A stretch of 16,991 bases of DNA from Bacteroidota bacterium (GTDB lineage: Bacteria; Bacteroidota; Kryptoniia; Kryptoniales; JAKASW01): contig JAJYOS010000029.1 of the NCBI GenBank assembly GCA_021796055.1, positions 1-16,991 on the forward strand. Reading direction: 5' to 3'. Shown one piece after another: positions 8,393-16,233 of the stretch (its first letter is position 1; every line of letters begins with the position of its first letter). Made by a program: the position numbers and the translations under genes. Under the pieces are notes generated by a model. That model was not told the origin of the DNA and ran no database searches. It saw nothing but the letters and a program-made list of their open reading frames with translations.

Positions 8393-9379
8393 CTACCTGT
8401 AGATCTTTTTATCGAGCGCCCGCGAGGAGGTCCCTTTCGGTTGAACTATCACGCGGCGTTTGCTAACCATAATCGTTCCCTCGCTCGAGACCGAAATCTC
8501 GTTGAATCCGAGCTGGCTTTTGGCCACGGGATCATCGACATCGGCCCCGTCTCTAACCCGATTTAGCGAAGCGCTGGAAAACATTATTCCGGATCTTGAG
8601 TAAATCCCTTCGATGTGTGTGTGCCCGTGCAGGACCGCGTCGACACCACATTTCCTGAATACTTGTTCGACTCGATCCTTGCCGTACAGCTTTAACGTCT
8701 GAGCTTCAAATTTCTGGTAAAGGGAAGTCCCAAGAGAGTTGGAAAAGGGACGGTATTTGTTGAAGTGATGGTGAATCAAAACTACCTTTTTCAGCGCGGC
8801 AATGGAAGGATGAAGAAGCATTCTCTCCACTTCCTCGATCTGAGCGTCCGCGATTCGTCCATTAGAGCCGACAGGGTTCCACATCGCGTGAAACCTGGAG
8901 ATTGAATTGATTCCAATCAATGCCACCGGGCCTACTATCTTCACATAAGGAAAGATGCTTTCGCCCGCGTAGGCTTTATTCGGAAATGTCTCCTTGAACG
9001 ATCTTTCGAAGAGTCTGACTTGCGCGTCGTAATCTCTGGTCCGGCAACGGCTTCCAAAATTGAAAAGATCCTCCGCCCTGTGTACCCCACCGAAGATGTC
9101 ATGGTTCCCGATCGTCACGCTCAGCTTGTCGTATTGTAGAAGGTCAAAATATTTCAAGAGGCGTCGTACCGACCTGTAACCCCCGTCCTCTCCATTGCCG
9201 GTAATATCCCCCGTAATGGCGATATGGTCGAATTGTTCGTCCACAATGTAAGCGAGAAGGTTCTTCAACTTCGCAACGTTGTGTCTATTGTATTCCGGGC
9301 TTACGTGCGTGTCCGAAATGTGAGCTATCCTGAAAGATGATGTCGTTGTGCTCAAGGTTTCCGTCTCTGTCATTTTCAT
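8393..9379 (-). CDS. Cytoplasmic calcineurin-like metallophosphoesterase
   Basis: This 328-residue enzyme belongs to the calcineurin-like phosphoesterase superfamily, which hydrolyses phosphomonoesters or phosphodiesters with a two-metal centre. All the signature blocks are present in order: DTH (D23, H25), GDITGNGED (D58), GNHD (N92, H93), the HHH at 203-205 and HGHTH at 251-255. No signal peptide or membrane segment is seen, so it is probably cytoplasmic. The overall layout resembles class III cyclic-nucleotide phosphodiesterase/Icc-type proteins, but the substrate cannot be told from motifs. The ATG at 9379 has no obvious Shine-Dalgarno sequence; a second ATG two codons in is equally possible. 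The gene is convergent with the envelope operon and separated by 485 bases from ispE, so it is probably transcribed from its own promoter. Confidence 0.88.
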   Translation of the reverse strand: MKMTETETLSTTTSSFRIAHISDTHVSPEYNRHNVAKLKNLLAYIVDEQFDHIAITGDITGNGEDGGYRSVRRLLKYFDLLQYDKLSVTIGNHDIFGGVHRAEDLFNFGSRCRTRDYDAQVRLFERSFKETFPNKAYAGESIFPYVKIVGPVALIGINSISRFHAMWNPVGSNGRIADAQIEEVERMLLHPSIAALKKVVLIHHHFNKYRPFSNSLGTSLYQKFEAQTLKLYGKDRVEQVFRKCGVDAVLHGHTHIEGIYSRSGIMFSSASLNRVRDGADVDDPVAKSQLGFNEISVSSEGTIMVSKRRVIVQPKGTSSRALDKKIYR

Positions 9380-9864
9380 GCAACAATTTACGAGTGGGAT
9401 GTTAACCTCGCGTTTTCATAATGTTGCAATTGTGTTAAGAAAGTCTCCATTCGGAAAGGCTGTGATGATTCCGGAATCTTTAGAAATGAGTCATTCGCCA
9501 AAAGAATGAAGAATTAGTTAGAATGGAGCTTTCACACGTCTTGTTGGGCGATGCCAGAAGGTTTGGGGCCTGGTTCGATCGGCGTGCTGCTGCTCCATCT
9601 AAGGTCTCTGTCGCTTCTAATTTTACCAACGGTAGAAGCTGGCTGTTGGTTCGCAATTATGGGAAGATTAAAGAGAATTAATGACATTTTAATGCCACAA
9701 ATATCGGCACGAAGTTTAACGTCGGGAGAGTTTTCTGGGGATGGTTGAGGGAAGGCCTATGAACCGGAATGTGGATGGTGGAACAGAGAGATTCCTATCG
9801 GTCTCCCCCATTGATTGGGCGACCAAACGAAGATGGTACAGAAGAGATTGCTTTGTGTGAGAAG
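9380..9864. other. 485-base intergenic region without a convincing gene
   Basis: This lies between the end of ispE and the start of the metallophosphoesterase, both on the minus strand. Short open frames exist on both strands, but none has a ribosome site, a recognisable motif or a plausible composition. It contains a perfect 12-base palindrome (GATTCCGGAATC, 9467-9478) and a 6-base inverted repeat TCATTC...GAATGA (9491-9509). No tRNA, clear promoter or strong terminator was recognised. It presumably holds the ispE 3' end and the promoter of the phosphoesterase gene. Confidence 0.5.
9467..9478. promoter_or_regulatory. Perfect 12-base palindrome upstream of the metallophosphoesterase
   Basis: GATTCCGGAATC equals its own reverse complement and lies about 88 bases upstream of the phosphoesterase ATG at 9379. 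The symmetry and position would fit a dimeric-regulator operator. However, a few palindromes of this length are expected by chance in a window of this size, so the call is weak. Confidence 0.2.
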
Positions 9865-10701
9865 TTACGGCGCGGTAATATCACCCGCGCGCAGGGCGAA
9901 TTGCGCGCCCAAAGCAGCGAGAGCGTTTTCTGCCTCCGGTCTCGTTCGGAAGAATCCGTATACGCTGCTTCCGCTTCCTGACATGAGCGCGAAGTCAGCC
10001 CCTGACGCATACATTTCCGATTTAATCCGGCCGATCTCGGGGAATTTCTCGAACACCGGTTGCTCGAAGTCGTTTACGATCGCATCCTTGTAGTTGGCGA
10101 CGTCGCTTCCGAGCCGGAGGAGCGCGTCGCGAAGCGACGTATCTTTTTCTCCGGACGGAGTGACGAGCGAGTAAGCCAACGGCGTCGACACGTAGATCTC
10201 GGGGGTGACGGTCAGGATAAAAGTATTTAGCTGGAATGACAGTGGCTCAATCATCTCTCCCTTCCCAGTGGCATAAGCGGGTCTCTTCTTCAGAAAGAAA
10301 GGAACGTCCGAGCCGAGTTGTTCCGCGATGTTCAGGAGCTCAATTTCGCTGAGAGGTTTGCCGTAAATGTCCTGCAGGGCAAGGAGTACCGCTGCCGCGT
10401 CGGAACTCCCGCCGCCGAGACCGGCGCCGATGGGAATGTTTTTCTTCAGCGTCATCCTGACCTCGGCGTTGATGCCGGTTCGCTCACAGAAGAAGTCGAG
10501 GGCGCGCAGGCAAAGGTTCGCGTCGTCTTCGAGCTTGATGTTTGAGTAGAACTCGTGCCGGTCCGCCTTGACGATTTCAAGTACATCTGAAAGATGAATT
10601 GGATAGAACACTGTTTGGAGGTCGTGATAATTGTCGGATCGCTTGCGGATAATACGAAGTCCTATGTTGATCTTCGCCGGTGCAAGTATCTTCACTGCCA
10701 T
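9865..10701 (-). CDS. ispE: 4-diphosphocytidyl-2-C-methyl-D-erythritol kinase (IspE)
   Basis: IspE is the GHMP-family kinase that phosphorylates 4-diphosphocytidyl-2-C-methylerythritol with ATP in the non-mevalonate (MEP) isoprenoid pathway, in the cytoplasm. The 278-residue length is typical. Visible signatures are APAKINIGLR with the conserved Lys10, the glycine-rich ATP loop PIGAGLGGGSSDAAA (90-104), GSDVPFF with the probable catalytic Asp132, and the C-terminal GHMP motif SGSGSSVYGFF. Start choice: GGGAG abuts the ATG at 10701 with no spacing, whereas the GTG two codons later (10695) is six bases from it, an ideal distance. The protein may therefore begin at that GTG and be two residues shorter. 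It lies divergent from the alpha-mannosidase. No other isoprenoid gene is nearby. Confidence 0.95.
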   Translation of the reverse strand: MAVKILAPAKINIGLRIIRKRSDNYHDLQTVFYPIHLSDVLEIVKADRHEFYSNIKLEDDANLCLRALDFFCERTGINAEVRMTLKKNIPIGAGLGGGSSDAAAVLLALQDIYGKPLSEIELLNIAEQLGSDVPFFLKKRPAYATGKGEMIEPLSFQLNTFILTVTPEIYVSTPLAYSLVTPSGEKDTSLRDALLRLGSDVANYKDAIVNDFEQPVFEKFPEIGRIKSEMYASGADFALMSGSGSSVYGFFRTRPEAENALAALGAQFALRAGDITAP

Positions 10702-11059
10702 CTCCCGATTAGTGTCGGCTCGTTCATGCTACTGAATAAGTTATAATATCCCGACCGGTTATGAAAGCCTCGGGCAACCCGAGGCATCATTCCTTTCGCA
10801 AACAGAAGCGGCGATTGATCGCGGTGACTATTCGTCGCCATCCCGATGCGCAGATGGAGTGACCAATATTCGTTTTTGTTTGCCAAGCATATCATCGCGA
10901 CATTCGATAATTGATTCCTAAACGAAAAACCACGAAATTTATCGGCCGCTGTGGCTTGCATTAGGCAACTCCTCCGACTCCTCGTTCGGTGCGAACGAAG
11001 ATCGATCGTGCATATAAGTGTTTGTGGTACTTTGCAAAACTACAATTATGGGCTAGCTC
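10702..11059. other. Divergent intergenic region between ispE and the alpha-mannosidase
   Basis: This 358-base region should contain promoters for both divergent genes. It holds a strong GC-rich hairpin (10767-10785), an AT-rich TTATAATA island at 10741-10748, and TACTTTG (11028-11034) 26 bases before the mannosidase ATG. The last is close to, but one base short of, the TAnnTTTG minus-7 element of Bacteroidota promoters, and no matching upstream TTTG is seen. On the minus strand an 89-codon open frame (10961-10692) runs through the region and ends inside the first codons of ispE. It has no recognised domain, and I do not call it a gene. Confidence 0.5.
10767..10785 (-). promoter_or_regulatory. 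Perfect 8-bp GC-rich hairpin upstream of ispE
   Basis: GCCTCGGG and CCCGAGGC (10767-10774 and 10778-10785) pair perfectly around a 3-base loop, 66 bases upstream of the ispE ATG. It is not followed by a real T run in either direction, so it is not a standard terminator. If transcribed with ispE it would form a stable 5'-leader stem; it could also be part of a dispersed repeat. Confidence 0.4.
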
Positions 11060-14000
11060 ATGAGAAAGTTTTTCCGCGTTCCGCTGTTCGTTGCTATTCT
11101 TGTTCCAATTTCTATCGCGTTCGGCAGGCAAGGCGGCCCGACCAATGTCGACAGGCTGGTGTCAGTCTTGGATTCCGCCGCTTCAAACGCCTACGTTGAG
11201 GACTGGCGCGTCAGTCCGGACCTCAGCACCGCGGTTTTCAACGGCGATCCAACAAACTTCAACTTCGACGATTCTGGCTGGAAGCAAGTAAGACTCGGAA
11301 GCGAGATTGACGCCGACTCTTGCTGGATGCGGACCACTTTCGTCCTCCCGGAAACCATATTAGGCGACCCGGTGCGTGGCAGAATAAGCCTCTTCGTCCA
11401 GCTTGATAACTATGGATTCATGTGGATCAACGGAGAGAGCAGGGGATACTTTCCTTTCGATAAGGAATTCACGCTGACCAATGACGCCAGGCCTGGGATG
11501 AAGTTTGTGGTAGCGATTAAGGCTGTCAATGGCGGAGCAAACATGCATCTGCTGGCCGCGGAACTTAGAAGTCAATCGATCAGCGAGTTGCCCGACACTC
11601 TTCGGGACCTGGCCCTGAGTTTCCGGGTTGGGCAGAAGCTCCTGAGCTTCGATACTTACCAGACCAACGCGCATGTCAAGGTGGATCCGCACATCGACAA
11701 ATCTCATATGGACAGAGGCAAGAAGGCTGATCTCAACAGCCTTCTGCAGACTCTCGCGTCCAGAATAGACGTCGATGCCCTACGCCACGGAGACGCAGCC
11801 GGATTCATGAAGTCGGTAAATGTCGTGAGGCCGCTTCTAAGACCGATATCCGATTTCGCGAAGCAATACACGCTGTATTTCGTGTCAAACGCGCACATAG
11901 ATGCCGCATGGTTGTGGAGGTATAAAGAGACGATCGATATTTGCGAAAGGACATTCGGCTCCGTGCTGAACATGATGAAGGTCCGGCCCGATATGACCTA
12001 CGCGCAAAGCGCGGCTGCATATTATGCCTGGATGCAAAAATATGATCCGGCCGTCTTCAATGGGATAAAAGAGCGCGTAAAGGAAGGAAGATGGGAAGTG
12101 GTCGGCGGAATGTGGATAGAGCCGGACTGCAACCTTCCGAGCGGCGAGTCCTGGATGCACCAACTTTTGTATTCGCAGAGATATTTCAAAAATAACCTCG
12201 GCGTCGTGGCGAAAATCGGGTGGAATCCCGACTCCTTCGGCTACACCTGGAACATGCCGGAGTTCTATCTTAACGCAGGCATCGACGCTTTTATCACGCA
12301 GAAGATTGGGTGGAACGACACGGATGTTTTCCCATACCGCGTTTTCTGGTGGGAGGCGCCGGACGGTTCAAAGATACTGAGCTATTTCCCGTTCGACTAC
12401 GTCAACCAGATTACCGATCCATACAGACTGACTGACTGGATGAGGCAGTTCGAAGCGAACTCCGGTTTCACGAAGATGATGGTCCTTTTCGGCGTGGGCG
12501 ATCACGGCGGCGGACCGTCGTTGGAAATGATGAAGCGGATCGATCGCCTGAAGACTCTCGATATCTATCCGAAAGTCGAATTCGGCACCGCCGGGAATTA
12601 CATAAGCTGGTTGAAGGACCAAAACCTATCGAAACTCCCCGTTTGGGACAGCGAACTCTATCTCGAGTATCACCGCGGCACTTTTACAACTCAGTCGGAG
12701 ACGAAGAAGGCGAATCGCGAGTCGGAGGAGCTCCTCACCAATGCCGAGAAGTTTTCGACGGTCGCCACGATGTATGGAAGAAAGTACGACAATGCTTCGA
12801 TCGAGAAGGCGTGGCAAGAGGTCATGTTCAACCAGTTCCACGACATACTTCCCGGCTCGGGGATTCGGGAGAATTATATTGACGCAGCGGAAAGATACAG
12901 GATCGCCAAAGAGATCGGGACGCACGAGCTGGATGGATCTTTCTCTAACATTGATAAGCGAATCAACACGCTCAACGTCAAGGGTCGTCCGGTTGTTGTC
13001 TACAATCCTTTGTCATGGGAAAGATCAGATGTCGTGAGAGTTCCGTTGCCGGAAAGCTTCATCGGCGATTATTCGGTTTATGACGTCAGCGGCAAGGAAG
13101 TTCCTTCTCAAATTGTGGATAAGGGACTTTACTCGCGCGAAATACTGTTCATTGCTTCAGGCGTGCCGTCGATGGGGTACAGAGTCTACGATTTGAGAAA
13201 TATCAGGCCTCGGATTAATTCAACGGGATTGGAGATCGACAGCACGACTATCGAGAACCAATTCTACAAAGTCACAGTCGACCACGACTCCGGCTGGGTA
13301 AAGGGTATTTTTGACAAGAAGAACGGCAGAGAGGTGCTCACCGGATTTGGGAATCGGCTGCAGGTTCTCGAAGATAAGCCGAAACAGTGGGACGCGTGGA
13401 ATATCGGCCTGACCCGAGTCGAGTACCCGACGAAGTTTAGAAAGATAGAAGTGGTCGAGAAAGGTCCGGTACGCGTTGTCCTGAGAGTTTACCGCGATCT
13501 TAGAAAGCCCGGAGAGATCGGCGTCTATCCCACCGACAATTTCCCGACCTCGTTCTTCAAACAGGATATAATTCTATACAACGGAATCGACAGAGTCGAT
13601 TTCAGAACAAACGTGGATTGGTGGGAAACCCATACAATGTTGAAGGTCGCCTTTCCAGTTAACGTGCGCGATTCGTTGGCAACATTCGAGATTCCTTACG
13701 GAACCATTGGGCGTGCCACGATACCGAAGAACAGTTGGGATGAAGCGAAGTGGGAGGTCCCTGCCGAAAGATGGGCCGATATGTCGGAAGAAGTTGCCCG
13801 GTCAACATCTTCGGGCGCGGGATTCGGCGTGAGTTTGCTCAACAATTCGAAATACGGTTACGACATAAAGGGAAGCGTCATGCGCCTATCGCTCCTGCGC
13901 TCGCCCGTTTGGCCCGATCCAACGGCCGATCGTGGGAAGCACACTATCGACTACGCGATTTACTCTCATTCCGGCACTTGGAAATCGGGTGGGACTGAAA

Positions 14001-14335
14001 GGGAAGGATATGATTTCAATAATCCTTTGATCGCTTCGATCTCAGCGCGACATTCCGGTCCGCTTCCATCAACCTATTCCTTTTTCAGGTTGTCCCCGTC
14101 AAACCTTGTCTTGACGATAGTCAAGCAGGCGGAGGATTCGAAGGCATGGGTGGTAGAATGGTACGATGCTTCAGGAAAAGATTCTCAGGCCGACCTGCTG
14201 TTGCCCAGGAGGCCGAAGAAGGTTGTCGAATCAAATTTCCTCGAGGAAGACGGAAAGCCCATCCCGTTCAAAGGAAATCATGTCTTCGTCGACACGAAAA
14301 AGAATTCTATAAAGACGATCAAGGTCTACTTCTAG
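11060..14335 (+). CDS. Secreted GH38 alpha-mannosidase
   Basis: This 1091-residue glycoside hydrolase family 38 enzyme removes alpha-linked mannose from glycans by a zinc-dependent retaining mechanism. A signal peptide (VPLFVAILVPISIAFG) shows export. Residues about 60-170 look like a jelly-roll sugar-binding domain. The catalytic domain follows: NAHIDAAWLWRYKET gives zinc ligands H279 and D281, WNPDSFGY contains the probable nucleophile D391, GDHGGGPS contains H482, and QFHDILPGSGI contains zinc ligand H594. The rest is the mid and C-terminal beta domains typical of the family. All expected zinc ligands and the nucleophile are present, so it should be active. No Shine-Dalgarno site precedes the ATG; an upstream ATG at 11048 meets a stop after two codons. 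It is followed after 49 bases by the acyl-CoA ligase. Whether the enzyme stays periplasmic or goes outside is unclear; no T9SS tail is seen. Confidence 0.93.
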   Translation: MRKFFRVPLFVAILVPISIAFGRQGGPTNVDRLVSVLDSAASNAYVEDWRVSPDLSTAVFNGDPTNFNFDDSGWKQVRLGSEIDADSCWMRTTFVLPETILGDPVRGRISLFVQLDNYGFMWINGESRGYFPFDKEFTLTNDARPGMKFVVAIKAVNGGANMHLLAAELRSQSISELPDTLRDLALSFRVGQKLLSFDTYQTNAHVKVDPHIDKSHMDRGKKADLNSLLQTLASRIDVDALRHGDAAGFMKSVNVVRPLLRPISDFAKQYTLYFVSNAHIDAAWLWRYKETIDICERTFGSVLNMMKVRPDMTYAQSAAAYYAWMQKYDPAVFNGIKERVKEGRWEVVGGMWIEPDCNLPSGESWMHQLLYSQRYFKNNLGVVAKIGWNPDSFGYTWNMPEFYLNAGIDAFITQKIGWNDTDVFPYRVFWWEAPDGSKILSYFPFDYVNQITDPYRLTDWMRQFEANSGFTKMMVLFGVGDHGGGPSLEMMKRIDRLKTLDIYPKVEFGTAGNYISWLKDQNLSKLPVWDSELYLEYHRGTFTTQSETKKANRESEELLTNAEKFSTVATMYGRKYDNASIEKAWQEVMFNQFHDILPGSGIRENYIDAAERYRIAKEIGTHELDGSFSNIDKRINTLNVKGRPVVVYNPLSWERSDVVRVPLPESFIGDYSVYDVSGKEVPSQIVDKGLYSREILFIASGVPSMGYRVYDLRNIRPRINSTGLEIDSTTIENQFYKVTVDHDSGWVKGIFDKKNGREVLTGFGNRLQVLEDKPKQWDAWNIGLTRVEYPTKFRKIEVVEKGPVRVVLRVYRDLRKPGEIGVYPTDNFPTSFFKQDIILYNGIDRVDFRTNVDWWETHTMLKVAFPVNVRDSLATFEIPYGTIGRATIPKNSWDEAKWEVPAERWADMSEEVARSTSSGAGFGVSLLNNSKYGYDIKGSVMRLSLLRSPVWPDPTADRGKHTIDYAIYSHSGTWKSGGTEREGYDFNNPLIASISARHSGPLPSTYSFFRLSPSNLVLTIVKQAEDSKAWVVEWYDASGKDSQADLLLPRRPKKVVESNFLEEDGKPIPFKGNHVFVDTKKNSIKTIKVYF

Positions 14336-14367
14336 TTGTTTTAACGGAAGCTCGCGAAATTTTAGAC

Positions 14368-14374
14368 AAGGAGG
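14368..14374 (+). promoter_or_regulatory. Strong Shine-Dalgarno site of the acyl-CoA ligase
   Basis: AAGGAGG ends 10 bases before the ATG at 14385, a near-perfect anti-16S complement. It fixes that start and shows that this organism uses Shine-Dalgarno initiation for at least some genes, although the mannosidase upstream has none. Confidence 0.75.
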
Positions 14375-14384
14375 TTTTCCTGAA

Positions 14385-16100
14385 ATGAGAACAGACATTC
14401 CGCTGTTCGATGTACCTCGCATCGAGTCCTTACAGGACATGCTAGTCCAATCCGCGCGAAGATTTAAGAACAAGCCTGCCCTTCAGGATCTCGGTGAGAC
14501 TCCCATTCGGGAGGTGACTTATGAGTCTCTCATGGAGAATGTCCTGCGCTTCGGAGCGGCGCTCAGGAACCTCGGGGTCAAAGAACGCGACCACATCGCC
14601 GTTATCGGTGAAAACCGTGTGCAGTGGGCCATGAGCTATCTTACGGCGATGGCCTTTAACATGGTCGTAGTCCCTGTGGACAAAAACCTCGGCGTCAACG
14701 AGATATTGAACATCCTGCACGAATCGGAAGCGACTTCGGTCATCTTTTCGGAGACATACGAAGCGGTGTTCCGCGAGAAGATGGCCGGGCTCAAACATGT
14801 CCGTCACTATATCAGCATGGACCTGAGAAAAGACGAAGAAGGTTTCCTCTCGATGGTCGAGCTGATCAACAAGACCCCGGCAATATCGGCAGACAAACTT
14901 CCTCGAATCAATCCTGAGGAGCTGGCGGTGATAATATTCACTTCCGGCACGCTCGGGAGAGCGAAAGGAGTTATGCTCAGCCAGAATAACATCGCTTCAA
15001 ACCTGACCGATATGGTAAGCTTCTTCGGCATATATCCTGAAGATAGGTTCCTCTCGGTTCTGCCGATGCATCACACTTACGAATGCACATGTGGGATGCT
15101 GTGCCCGCTATATGGCGGTTCGTCCGTCGCGTACGCCAGGTCGCTGAAGACCGTCGTCGAAGACATGCAGAAAGCAAAGCCCACGATACTCCTTGCGGTT
15201 CCGCTCCTCTACGACAAGATGTTCAAGGCGATTTACCGCGGTATAAAGGAGAAAAAGATGGTGGCGCGCGTCATAAGGCCGATGATCAAGGCGACCGACG
15301 TTCTATCGAAGATCGGCTGGAAGAGTTCTAAGAAGGCGGTGTTTAAGGAGATTCATCACAAGTTCGGGGGGGCGATCAGGTGTTTCATAGCGGGCGGCGC
15401 CGCGCCGGATCCGGTAGTCGCGAAAGGGTTGAGGGAGTTCGGCTTCGGGTTTGTCCAGGGCTACGGTCTGACGGAGACATCGCCGATACTCACCTTAAAC
15501 AGACTTCAGGATTTCAAAGACGACGCTGCGGGCACTCCGCTGCCGCATGTCCAGATAAAAATCGCGAACCCGGATTCAAAAGGTATTGGGGAGGTCTACG
15601 CGAAGGCGCCCAACGTGATGCTCGGATATTACAAGAACGAGAAGGCGACAGAGGAGACTTTCGCGGGCGACTGGTTCAAGACGGGGGACGTCGGATACAT
15701 TGACGAAGACGGCTTCCTTCACATCAGCGGCCGTAAGAAGAACGTCATCATCTCGAAGGGAGGAGAAAACGTCTTCCCTGAGGAAATCGAGGATGTGTTG
15801 AACAGAAGTCCGTATATAATTGAGAGCATGGTTTACGGCGAGAAGAACGAAAAGGAAGGGGAGATCATCGCGGCTCAGATCGTCGTCGACGCGGAATCGT
15901 TCATAGAATTATCGGAGACAAAACACGTCACGATCACGCCGGAATTGATAAACGAAATTATCGACGGCGAGGTGAGGAAGGTTAACCGTGAGCTGCAGAC
16001 TTACAAACAGATAAAGAGATTCGTCGTTCGAGACGAGGAATTTCAGAAGACAACCACACAGAAGATTAAGAGATTTGCCGTAACGACAGAAAAGGAGTAA
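14385..16100 (+). CDS. Long-chain acyl-CoA synthetase (AMP-forming fatty acid-CoA ligase)
   Basis: This 571-residue ANL-superfamily enzyme activates a carboxylic acid, most likely a long-chain fatty acid, to an acyl-adenylate and then to the CoA thioester. It is probably cytoplasmic or membrane-associated, as no signal peptide is seen. The core motifs are the P-loop TSGTLGRAKG (186-195, with Leu and Arg-Ala in place of the usual Thr and x-Pro), the LPMHHTYE segment typical of FadD-like long-chain enzymes, GYGLTETSP (about 359-367), WFKTGDVGYIDEDGF with the ribose-binding D435, SGRKKNVI, and the C-terminal TTQKIKR with the probable catalytic Lys560. All key residues are kept, so activity is expected. 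It sits between two exported glycosidases on the same strand and may be co-transcribed with the mannosidase. The exact chain length, or an aromatic substrate instead, cannot be settled from sequence. Confidence 0.92.
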   Translation: MRTDIPLFDVPRIESLQDMLVQSARRFKNKPALQDLGETPIREVTYESLMENVLRFGAALRNLGVKERDHIAVIGENRVQWAMSYLTAMAFNMVVVPVDKNLGVNEILNILHESEATSVIFSETYEAVFREKMAGLKHVRHYISMDLRKDEEGFLSMVELINKTPAISADKLPRINPEELAVIIFTSGTLGRAKGVMLSQNNIASNLTDMVSFFGIYPEDRFLSVLPMHHTYECTCGMLCPLYGGSSVAYARSLKTVVEDMQKAKPTILLAVPLLYDKMFKAIYRGIKEKKMVARVIRPMIKATDVLSKIGWKSSKKAVFKEIHHKFGGAIRCFIAGGAAPDPVVAKGLREFGFGFVQGYGLTETSPILTLNRLQDFKDDAAGTPLPHVQIKIANPDSKGIGEVYAKAPNVMLGYYKNEKATEETFAGDWFKTGDVGYIDEDGFLHISGRKKNVIISKGGENVFPEEIEDVLNRSPYIIESMVYGEKNEKEGEIIAAQIVVDAESFIELSETKHVTITPELINEIIDGEVRKVNRELQTYKQIKRFVVRDEEFQKTTTQKIKRFAVTTEKE

Positions 16101-16221
16101 TCGACCTTCTTCATCGTCGGGGCACACCTTTCACGCCCTCGTTTGTCACATCGAATAAGGGAGGGAGTACGCCCGCCTCAGGAAAAGTATTCATGAAATA
16201 TCTAAATTCAAATTCAGAAAC

Positions 16222-16226
16222 AGGAG
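16222..16226 (+). promoter_or_regulatory. Ribosome binding site of the GH36-like gene
   Basis: AGGAG lies seven bases before the ATG at 16234. Together with the signal-peptide-like N-terminus that follows, it fixes the start of the truncated last gene. Confidence 0.65.
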
Positions 16227-16233
16227 ATCCAAA

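Noticed and set aside
9571..9579. GGTTCGATC resembling a tRNA T-loop
   Set aside because: The flanking bases do not form a five-pair T stem, and no acceptor or anticodon arm can be drawn around it.
9551..9748. 65-codon plus-strand frame in the 485-base gap
   Set aside because: It has no ribosome site, motif or hydrophobic pattern that would mark a real small protein.
10742..10747. Perfect TATAAT on the plus strand
   Set aside because: No -35-like hexamer at the right distance, and no plus-strand gene starts within 300 bases.
11013..11034. TATAAG and TACTTTG as promoter elements for the alpha-mannosidase
   Set aside because: TATAAG lacks a matching -35 at 16-18 bases, and TACTTTG is one base short of the Bacteroidota TAnnTTTG element with no upstream TTTG partner. 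This is too weak to call as a feature.
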